Assembly (NCBI GenBank): GCA_000438355.1
Contig: FR901469.1
Location: 2,185-17,413 of the forward strand
Direction of reading: 5' to 3'
Length of the DNA stretch: 15,229 nt
DNA from: Clostridium sp. CAG:273
Lineage (GTDB): Bacteria; Bacillota; Clostridia; TANB77; CAG-508
The notes beneath the pieces were generated by a model. It saw nothing but the letters and a program-made list of their open reading frames with translations. It had not been told where the DNA came from and ran no database searches. Both the position numbers and the translations under genes were made by a program. Each line of letters opens with the position of its first letter. Position 1 is the stretch's first letter. This document shows, one piece after another, positions 6,894-13,294 of this stretch.

Positions 6894-9104
6894 ATGTTGA
6901 AAAACATTTTTAAGGAAAACGGTAGAATTATGTTAAGAAAAATGTTATATATATTCATAATAATTAATTTATTGTCATACATATTTATATTCTTACTAGC
7001 TAATGTCTCTAAGGCAGCAACAGATGATTTTAGCAAATATCCAGGGTATCAAGAACTTATAAATGAATTAAAAAAAGAATTTCCTAAGAGCGAGTTTAAA
7101 ATGCTTAAAACTGGATTAGACTGGAATCAAGTTATAAAAAATGAGACAACAGCAAGTCATGGTAGAAATTTAACTAGTAATAGTGCATCAGAATGGGTAT
7201 GCCCAGTATGTAAAAATAAGCAATATGAACCCGGCTGGTATTGTGCATCAGAAGCAACTGTAGCTTATTATATGGATCCAAGAAATTCTTTAAATACAAA
7301 CGATGTTTTTCAATTTGAATTATTAAATTATAATAGTGATGTACAAGATGAATCTGGTGTTAAGTGGATTGTCTCAGATTGTAAATATTTACAAGGAAAA
7401 ATAAATTATACAGCAACAGATGGTTCTACAAAGACTATTAACAAAACATATACACAAGTAATAGTAGATGCAGGAAAGAAATTTAATATAAGCCCATATC
7501 ATTTAGCTTCTAGAATAAGACAAGAACAAGGACCTGGTAATGCTACAGAAACTGCAACTGGTAATGGAAAAGGTAAGTATAATAAAGGATATGCAGGTTA
7601 TTACAATTATTATAATATTGGAGCAACAGGTGGAACTACTGCAACAATAATAAAAAATGCATTAGAAAAGGCAAAAAAGGAAAATTGGACAGACCCAGAA
7701 AAAGCAATTGTTGGTGGTGCAGAGTTTGTAAGAAATGAATATATTGGGTATGGTCAAAATACATCATATTTACAAAAATTTGATGTAGACAATAGTGATG
7801 GGGATTTATATTGGCACCAATATATGACAAATGTTTCTGCTTCTAAAACAGAAGGACAAGAGACGAGAAATGCATATAGCAAAATGGGTAAGTTAAATAA
7901 AAATTCGCATTTTATATTCTCTATACCTGTATTTGAGAATATGCCAAAACAAAGATGTGAGCTTCCAGGAACTAATTCAATTGTTACACAAAATGTTGAG
8001 ATTAATTCAGATAATGTTCGTGTAATGGAGAAAAAGGGAGAAGGAAAAGAATTAGCTAGATTGAATAAAGGAGACAAAATTTTAAGAATAGAATTGGCAC
8101 AAACTCAAAATCCAGATGGAAGATTTATGAGATATTGGGACAAAGTTGTTTTAGCAGATGGAAGAAAAGGTTATGTAGTAAGAAATTATCTTACTCAAAT
8201 TGCAGATATTACAAATTGTAATGAAAAATACATTGTTACAGCATATACAAATTTTAGAAACGGACCAGGAGTAACAAATACTACAATAATAGAAACTTTA
8301 TCTCCAGGACAGGAACTTACAGTAATAGAGAAAGATAAATATAAAAATGTTGATGGAGAAAGTTGGTATAGAGTTAAACTTCCAGATGGAAGGCAAGGAT
8401 ATGTTGGAAACGGCTATATAGAAAAATGGACAGATACAAGTGGATATGACCAAGTAAAAGTTGTAAATAATTCGGGAGTTAATGTAAGAGAAACACCAGG
8501 TACAGGCTCTAAAGTACTAACTACAGCATACAAAGGCGATATTATGACAAGAATGGAAAAAAATGCGTCAGATAAAGATGGTTATATTTGGGACAAAGTA
8601 AACTATAATGGTATTATAGGGTATGTAGCAAGAGGAGACAGCAAAGAAGATTATATAGTTCCAGTAGACGAAGAAGGAAATGGTGACAACAATGGAAGTG
8701 GAGATGAAAATATACCAAGTAAAAATAATCAAGTTAAAATGGATGGAAAACAAGTTATATGTGACGCAGTATCAAATGTAAATACGATAAAGAGTGCATT
8801 TAGTGGTGCTGTTGTAAAAGATGGTAAAGGCAAAGAGATTACAGGAAAAACAAATGTAGGAACAGGATATACAGTTACAATAAACAAGAAGACTTATGCT
8901 ATCGTAAAAAAAGGCGATGTAAATGGAGATGCAAATATAACATCTGCGGATTATGTTAGAATAAAAAATTATTTAAGAAAAAAAGTATCTATAGATGAAA
9001 ACCAAAAAAGAGCAGCAGATGCCAATAATGATGTAAATATAACATCTGCGGATTATGTTAGGGTAAAAAACTATTTAAGGGGTAAAGCAGAAATAAATGT
9101 GTAA
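6894..9104 (+). CDS. Secreted GH73-type N-acetylglucosaminidase with SH3b repeats and a C-terminal dockerin
   Basis: This is a predicted wall hydrolase that cuts peptidoglycan glycan strands. The first 41 or so residues are a signal peptide (cleavage near VSKA-A). A conserved lead-in (FSKYPGYQELI) precedes the catalytic region at about 180-355, with LASRIRQEQG (E211 the likely catalytic Glu) and the closing motif FSIPVFENMP typical of LytD/Atl-like glucosaminidases. Three SH3b-like repeats follow (about 368-436, 445-510, 519-590), then an acidic Gly/Asn linker and a short Ig-like stretch. At the end are two dockerin-type calcium loops: D675, N677, D679, N681, D686 and D709, N711, D713, N715, D720. 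A CPVC pair (103, 106) plus C117 is unusual for an exported Firmicutes protein. The start at 6894 follows the promoter and AGGAGG; a longer frame from 6852 would begin upstream of the transcript. It is 22 bases ahead of the next gene, so they probably form an operon. Confidence 0.85.
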   Translation: MLKNIFKENGRIMLRKMLYIFIIINLLSYIFIFLLANVSKAATDDFSKYPGYQELINELKKEFPKSEFKMLKTGLDWNQVIKNETTASHGRNLTSNSASEWVCPVCKNKQYEPGWYCASEATVAYYMDPRNSLNTNDVFQFELLNYNSDVQDESGVKWIVSDCKYLQGKINYTATDGSTKTINKTYTQVIVDAGKKFNISPYHLASRIRQEQGPGNATETATGNGKGKYNKGYAGYYNYYNIGATGGTTATIIKNALEKAKKENWTDPEKAIVGGAEFVRNEYIGYGQNTSYLQKFDVDNSDGDLYWHQYMTNVSASKTEGQETRNAYSKMGKLNKNSHFIFSIPVFENMPKQRCELPGTNSIVTQNVEINSDNVRVMEKKGEGKELARLNKGDKILRIELAQTQNPDGRFMRYWDKVVLADGRKGYVVRNYLTQIADITNCNEKYIVTAYTNFRNGPGVTNTTIIETLSPGQELTVIEKDKYKNVDGESWYRVKLPDGRQGYVGNGYIEKWTDTSGYDQVKVVNNSGVNVRETPGTGSKVLTTAYKGDIMTRMEKNASDKDGYIWDKVNYNGIIGYVARGDSKEDYIVPVDEEGNGDNNGSGDENIPSKNNQVKMDGKQVICDAVSNVNTIKSAFSGAVVKDGKGKEITGKTNVGTGYTVTINKKTYAIVKKGDVNGDANITSADYVRIKNYLRKKVSIDENQKRAADANNDVNITSADYVRVKNYLRGKAEINV
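8933..9061 (+). repeat. Tandem duplication encoding the two dockerin loops
   Basis: A 27-base segment at 8933-8959 recurs exactly at 9035-9061, 102 bases (34 codons) later, with similar sequence on both sides. It encodes the core of each calcium-binding loop and the start of the following helix. The near-identity at DNA level points to recent duplication or gene conversion. Confidence 0.9.
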
Positions 9105-9126
9105 TAGTGAAAGGAGAAAATAAAAT

Positions 9127-10812
9127 ATGAAAATTAAATTTTCTAAGATATTAATTGTTATAATAGTGTCAATATTATTTTTATTTATGATTAATAATGT
9201 GAGTCAAGCAGCATCCTTTAGTGCAAGCATTTCAACTACAGAAGTTAACGTTGGAGGCACTTTAACTCTTACTTTAAATGCTAATAATGCTGCTGGTATG
9301 TATGATGTTTCAGTTAGCAATTCTAATGTTTCAATTATAAGTGGTGCAACATCTGAGTTTTTGGAAGCAGGGAGCACAACACTTACTTTTAAAGCCGAGA
9401 AAGCAGGAACGGTAACTATAACAGCAAAAGCTAAAGATATGACAGATTTAGATGATGATAAAATAGTCGTTACTGGAAGTAAAACATTTAATATAACAGT
9501 TAAAGAAAAAGAAACTTCTGGTGGAGGTTCTAATTCAAATACAGGTTCTGGGTCTAATACTGGAACAGGGTCTAACACAGGTTCTGGGTCAAATCAAGGA
9601 TCAAGTGGAAGCTCTAGTTCAAACTCAGGTTCAAATAATAATTCAAGCTCTGGAAATTCATCAAATGCACCAAGTTTTACAAATGTAAATGAAACAGTTT
9701 ACGCAACAGGAAGTGTAAATGTAAGACAAAGTTGGTCAACAAGTAGTAAAGTAGTAGGTTCACTTTCAGAGGGACAGAGTATTACAAGAACAGGAAAAGG
9801 AAGTAACGGATGGAGTAGAGTAACATTTAATGGCTCAACAGCATATGTTTCATCTGAATACTTAACAACAGAGAAAAAAGAAGATAAGTCTAAGAATAGT
9901 GCATTAAAACAGTTGACTTTATTACAAGGAACATTAACTCCAGAATTTAAAAAAGATGTAACAGAATATACTGTACAAGTAGGAACAGATGTAACAGAAT
10001 TACAATTAGATGCAGTTCCAGAAGACGAAAAGGCTAAAGTAACTGTAGAAGGAAATACAGATTTAAAAGATGGAGAAAATAAGGTAACTATTACGGTTAT
10101 GGCAGAAGATGAAAGCAAGACTGTATATACATTAATAGTAAATAAAACAGATAAGACAGAAGAAACAGGTTTAACATTAAATAAATTAGAAATTGCAGGA
10201 GTTACATTAAGCCCAACATTTACTCCAGATGTATATTCATATTCTATAAATGTTGCAACAGGAACAACATCAGTGGATATAACAGCTGAAACAGGAACTG
10301 AAGATGCAACAGTAGAAATTACAGGAAATACAGACTTAAAAGATGGAGAAAATTTAATTACTATAATGGTTAAAAAGGGTGAAGGAGACAAGCAACAAAT
10401 TGCAACATACCAAATAACAGTTAATGTAGGTGAACAAGAAACTGTAGTAACTACAGAAAAAAGCTCAGGACCAAATATATTAATAATTATATGTGGAGTA
10501 GCTGCAACTATTATAGTTATTTCAATAATTACATTAATAGTAATAAATCGTAGAAACAAAATGGACTATGACGATGAAGACGATGATGAGGATTATGCAA
10601 ATACAACAATTCTTAACCAAAATTTTAACTATGCAGATGAATTAAAAGCAAAAAGAGAAGAGAAAAACGAAGCAAAAAAGCAAAGTAGAGAAGAATATTT
10701 AAATAGTTATAAAGATGCTATTGGTACTAATGACATTAACGCAAATAATGAGATTAATTATGAAGAAGATGATGATACAACAAGAAAAAAGAGAAAGGGT
10801 AGACATTTCTAG
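9127..10812 (+). CDS. Membrane-anchored surface protein with Ig-like, SH3b and two cadherin-like domains
   Basis: This 561-residue type I membrane protein begins with a signal peptide (1-28, cleavage near SQA-A). An Ig-like beta domain (about 31-126) is followed by a low-complexity linker of Gly, Ser, Asn and Thr (131-182). Next come an SH3b domain (about 188-248) with the VNVRQSWSTSSKVVG pattern and two cadherin-like beta-sandwich repeats (about 258-340 and 348-434), both carrying GNTDLKDGEN. One membrane helix (450-473) is followed by RRNK and an acidic then basic cytoplasmic tail of about 85 residues. No catalytic motif is seen; a scaffold or wall-sensing role is inferred. AAAGGAG lies about ten bases before the ATG. 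The gap to the glucosaminidase gene is 22 bases and shows no promoter, so the two are likely co-expressed. Confidence 0.82.
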   Translation: MKIKFSKILIVIIVSILFLFMINNVSQAASFSASISTTEVNVGGTLTLTLNANNAAGMYDVSVSNSNVSIISGATSEFLEAGSTTLTFKAEKAGTVTITAKAKDMTDLDDDKIVVTGSKTFNITVKEKETSGGGSNSNTGSGSNTGTGSNTGSGSNQGSSGSSSSNSGSNNNSSSGNSSNAPSFTNVNETVYATGSVNVRQSWSTSSKVVGSLSEGQSITRTGKGSNGWSRVTFNGSTAYVSSEYLTTEKKEDKSKNSALKQLTLLQGTLTPEFKKDVTEYTVQVGTDVTELQLDAVPEDEKAKVTVEGNTDLKDGENKVTITVMAEDESKTVYTLIVNKTDKTEETGLTLNKLEIAGVTLSPTFTPDVYSYSINVATGTTSVDITAETGTEDATVEITGNTDLKDGENLITIMVKKGEGDKQQIATYQITVNVGEQETVVTTEKSSGPNILIIICGVAATIIVISIITLIVINRRNKMDYDDEDDDEDYANTTILNQNFNYADELKAKREEKNEAKKQSREEYLNSYKDAIGTNDINANNEINYEEDDDTTRKKRKGRHF

Positions 10813-10844
10813 TTAGAAAGTTGGGGTTAACTCCAACTTTCTAA
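10813..10844 (+). terminator. Strong hairpin directly after the surface-protein gene
   Basis: TTAGAAAGTTGG (10813-10824) pairs perfectly with 10833-10844. Two more pairs (one G-T wobble) close on a TTAA loop, giving a 14-bp stem. It starts right after the stop codon. No T-tract follows, so it may protect the mRNA 3' end rather than terminate. Confidence 0.5.
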
Positions 10845-10854
10845 ATTAGAATTT

Positions 10855-10905
10855 AGACTTGTCTCTGGACTAAAAAATAGAGGCAAGTCTATAATTTATA
10901 TTTTT
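10855..10905 (+). terminator. Probable rho-independent terminator of the surface operon
   Basis: AGACTTGTCTCT (10855-10866) pairs with AGAGGCAAGTCT (10879-10890), 12 bp with one G-T wobble. An AT-rich tail ending in five T residues follows (10891-10905). It overlaps the candidate tRNA promoter. Confidence 0.65.
10866..10895 (+). promoter_or_regulatory. Candidate promoter of the tRNA-Thr gene
   Basis: -35 TGGACT (10866-10871), an 18-base spacer and a perfect -10 TATAAT (10890-10895). Transcription would begin a few bases before the tRNA. It lies inside the terminator hairpin. Confidence 0.45.
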
Positions 10906-10981
10906 GCCAATATAGCTCAGTTGGTAGAGCAACGGATTCGTAACCCGTAGGTCAGCAGTTCAATTCTGCTTATTGGCTCCA
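10906..10981 (+). tRNA. tRNA-Thr, anticodon CGU
   Basis: A full cloverleaf is visible. Acceptor GCCAATA pairs with TATTGGC, the D stem is GCTC/GAGC, the anticodon loop TTCGTAA has CGT at 10939-10941, and the T stem is AGCAG/CTGCT. The discriminator is T, with an encoded CCA ending at 10981. It decodes ACG. The anticodon stem has an A-C mismatch at its loop-closing pair (10936 with 10944). The 3' end forms part of a direct repeat shared with position 12067. Confidence 0.95.
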
Positions 10982-10997
10982 ATTAAGTAAAATCGTC
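10978..10997 (+). repeat. Left direct repeat at the tRNA 3' end (att-like)
   Basis: It begins with the tRNA discriminator base and CCA. It matches 12067-12085 except for one extra T, and includes an exact 13-base core, AAGTAAAATCGTC, at 10985-10997. It lies 160 bases before the ORF6N gene. Confidence 0.7.
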
Positions 10998-11119
10998 GAA
11001 CCAAGAAAAGTATTAATAAATCAACCTAGTCAAAATTCGTATTATAAGACTAAGTACCATATCATTAATACATAATATTTTATATTATTTTAGAGAAATA
11101 ATATAAAAATGGAAAAATA

Positions 11120-11128
11120 TGTTATAAT
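11120..11128 (+). promoter_or_regulatory. Extended -10 promoter of the ORF6N gene
   Basis: TGTTATAAT combines a perfect -10 box with the TGn extension, which can compensate for the poor -35 region upstream. Transcription would begin about 23 bases before the gene. Confidence 0.6.
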
Positions 11129-11157
11129 AGTTTTACATTTATTAATATAAATCGGAG

Positions 11158-12063
11158 ATGATATTTGTAAATGATGAAATTAATAGTTTAGCAATTCAAG
11201 ACAATTTATCAAATGAAGATATAAAAAATTTAATATATACAATAAAAGGAAAACAAGTTATGTTAGATAGTGATGTTGCAAGATTATATCATTATGAGAC
11301 TAGAAGAATAAATGAAACTGTAAAAAGAAATATTGAACGTTTTCCAATAGAATTTTGTTTTCAATTAACGACTAAAGAGTATGAAACTTTGAAGTCGCAA
11401 TTTGCGACTTCAAACAATACAAGAGGAGGAAAACAAAAATTGCCTTATGTATTTACAGAAAAAGGTATTTTAATGCTTTCAGGATTATTAAAGAATGAAG
11501 TTGCTATTGAGGTCAGTATAAAAATAGTAGAAGCATTTGTTGAGATGAGAAAATTTTTATCTTCCAATGGACAACTATTTGAGAGATTAACAAATGTGGA
11601 ATATAGATTGTTAGAGCATGATAAAAAATTTGATATAGTATTTGACCAATTACAACATGAGGAAAATATAAAACAAAAGATATTCTTTCAAGGACAAATA
11701 TATGATGCATATAGTTTGATTATAGATATTATAAAGAAAGCAGATAGAAAAATTTTAATAATAGATAACTATATTGATGATAGTATTTTAAAAATGCTTA
11801 CTAAGAAAAATAAAAATGTGGAAGTTGTAATACTAACTTCTGATAAAAGTACTATACAAAAGATTGATATTCAAAAATTCAATAAAGAATATCCTATATT
11901 AAAAATATCAACTACAAATAAATTTCATGATAGATTTATAGTGATAGACAATAAAGAAATGTACCATTTAGGAGCTTCAGTTAAAGACTTAGGTAAAAAA
12001 TGTTTTGGAATTAATAAAATTGAGGATATAAGTATTATACAAAAAATAATAAACATAAGTTGA
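11158..12063 (+). CDS. ORF6N-domain DNA-binding protein with phospholipase D-like C-terminal half
   Basis: The N-terminal half (about residues 24-130) matches the ORF6N pattern found in phage and mobile-element proteins: IYTIKGKQVMLDSDVARLY, then RNIERFP, then LPYVFTEKGILMLSGLL. This domain is thought to bind DNA. A short coiled region (about 150-175) leads to a C-terminal half (185-301) with a beta strand ILIIDNYID and the motif HDRFIVID followed by LGASVKDLGKK. That resembles a single HxK-type phospholipase D half-site with Arg in the Lys position. Such domains can cut or bind nucleic acid as dimers; activity here is unproven. The start is odd: GGAG touches the ATG with no spacing and no better start exists, so initiation may be weak. 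The gene lies alone between direct repeats at a tRNA end and is probably acquired. No integrase is nearby. Confidence 0.85.
   Translation: MIFVNDEINSLAIQDNLSNEDIKNLIYTIKGKQVMLDSDVARLYHYETRRINETVKRNIERFPIEFCFQLTTKEYETLKSQFATSNNTRGGKQKLPYVFTEKGILMLSGLLKNEVAIEVSIKIVEAFVEMRKFLSSNGQLFERLTNVEYRLLEHDKKFDIVFDQLQHEENIKQKIFFQGQIYDAYSLIIDIIKKADRKILIIDNYIDDSILKMLTKKNKNVEVVILTSDKSTIQKIDIQKFNKEYPILKISTTNKFHDRFIVIDNKEMYHLGASVKDLGKKCFGINKIEDISIIQKIINIS
11388..11414. repeat. 27-base perfect palindrome inside the ORF6N gene
   Basis: Two 13-base arms (11388-11400 and 11402-11414) are exact reverse complements around one central T. The core encodes KSQFATS. It contains two CG steps per arm in a genome where CG is scarce. 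It could be a protein-binding site or an RNA hairpin. Confidence 0.85.
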
Positions 12064-12066
12064 ATA

Positions 12067-12085
12067 TCCAATAAGTAAAATCGTC
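12067..12085 (+). repeat. Right direct repeat after the ORF6N gene (att-like)
   Basis: It repeats the tRNA-proximal sequence (TCCAAT then AAGTAAAATCGTC) with one T missing. It lies three bases after the ORF6N stop. With the left copy it bounds a unit of about 1.09 kb. Confidence 0.7.
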
Positions 12086-12136
12086 ATATTTAGAAAAAGG
12101 CACAGTAATTGATAATTAAAAAAGGGGATTAAAAAT

Positions 12137-13207
12137 ATGAATAAATATTTAGTAACTTTAAACGAAGAAATAAGAAACTATTTAAAAATATTATCACCAG
12201 AATTTCCAGAATGGTTGTTAGAATATATTTATACTCCAGAAATGCTTAAACTAGATGGAATTGGTATGTCTTGCGGTACGTTATATACAAAAGTGTATAA
12301 TGACAAATATTTTTATTCTTCACTAACTCACAGTGTTGCAGTTGCACTAATTATATGGCATTTTACACATGACAAAAAACAAACTATTTCTGGTTTATTT
12401 CACGATATTGCAACTCCTACATTTAAACATTGTATTGACTTTATGAACGGAGATTCGGAAAATCAAGAATCTACTGAAGAAAGAACAGAACAAATAATTA
12501 GAAACTCAAAAGAAATAATGGCATTATTAAAAAGAGATAGTATAAAAGTAGAAGAAGTTTCGGATTATCATATTTATCCTATTGCGGACAATGATACTCC
12601 TAGATTGAGTGCCGATAGATTTGAATATACTTTATCAGGAGGTCTTTATCAAGTAAGGGTATTTGAACTTAAAGATATAGAAAGATACTATAATAATATT
12701 GTAATTTTAAAAAATGAAGACGGAATAGATGAATTGGTTTTCAATGATGCAAAATTATGTGAAAACTTTATACATAATATTTCAAAATTATGGCCTCGTT
12801 GGGTTGAAGATGAAGATAGACTTTGCATGCAATTTATTGCAGATATTGTAAAATCAATGAATATAAAAAATTATATTACAGTTGATGATTTATATAAATT
12901 TTCTGAAAAAGAAGTATTACAATTAATCCAAAATTGTGAAGATAATTATATAAGAAATGCTTTTAAAAACTTTCAAAATGCAACAAGAGATTCTGTGTAT
13001 AAAAGTGATGAACCAAATAATGAAATATACTGTACTAGTGTAAAAGGCAAAAAAAGATACATTAATCCTTTAGTTAATTTAGAGAATAAAGTTAGTAGAA
13101 TAAAAGATGTTTCTTTAATAGCTAATGATGATATAAATAATTTCTTAAATATGAAAAATCATAAATTTATAGGATTTGATTTTAAATTTAAACCATATGA
13201 GATATGA
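12137..13207 (+). CDS. HD-superfamily phosphohydrolase
   Basis: This 356-residue protein carries the HD metal-dependent phosphohydrolase signature: H65 (LTHSVAVA), H89-D90 (GLFHDIATPTFKH) and D160 (LSADRFEYTL). The order and the ADRFEYTL motif recall the dGTPase and SAMHD1-like group and COG1078 proteins, which hydrolyse nucleotides, but the substrate cannot be told from sequence. The HDIATPTF stretch replaces the commoner HDIGHGPF. After residue 170 the helical C-terminal half has no motif I know. No membrane or export signal is present, so it is cytoplasmic. GGGG nine bases before the ATG supports the start. No clear promoter is seen in the 50 bases after the right direct repeat. It is read in the same direction as the ORF6N gene and ends at a terminator. 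Confidence 0.82.
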   Translation: MNKYLVTLNEEIRNYLKILSPEFPEWLLEYIYTPEMLKLDGIGMSCGTLYTKVYNDKYFYSSLTHSVAVALIIWHFTHDKKQTISGLFHDIATPTFKHCIDFMNGDSENQESTEERTEQIIRNSKEIMALLKRDSIKVEEVSDYHIYPIADNDTPRLSADRFEYTLSGGLYQVRVFELKDIERYYNNIVILKNEDGIDELVFNDAKLCENFIHNISKLWPRWVEDEDRLCMQFIADIVKSMNIKNYITVDDLYKFSEKEVLQLIQNCEDNYIRNAFKNFQNATRDSVYKSDEPNNEIYCTSVKGKKRYINPLVNLENKVSRIKDVSLIANDDINNFLNMKNHKFIGFDFKFKPYEI

Positions 13208-13234
13208 GTTATAAAATATATAAACTGCAAAAAT

Positions 13235-13275
13235 AAAATACCCTTGTTAATTTTAAAATTAAACAAGGGTATTTT
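13235..13275. terminator. Bidirectional rho-independent terminator
   Basis: A perfect 14-bp stem (13235-13248 with 13262-13275) continues inward through an AT-only palindrome with one bulged base. A-rich and T-rich ends on either side let it serve both the HD gene and the convergent membrane protein gene. Confidence 0.9.
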
Positions 13276-13294
13276 AAAATCTAGAAACTAATTA

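Noticed and set aside
9217..9504. Cohesin domain at the N-terminus of the surface protein
   Set aside because: Length and beta pattern fit an Ig-like fold and I could not see cohesin signature motifs. It is kept only as a possible partner in a finding.
9529..9663. CRISPR-like or minisatellite repeat
   Set aside because: The repeats are short Gly/Ser/Asn codon runs of a protein linker with no regular spacers.
9204..10559. Long minus-strand open frames opposite the surface protein gene
   Set aside because: They mirror the repetitive low-complexity codons of the plus-strand gene and lack ribosome binding sites.
11027..11052. Terminator for the tRNA-Thr transcript
   Set aside because: The short stem has a wobble, a long loop and no T-tract after it.
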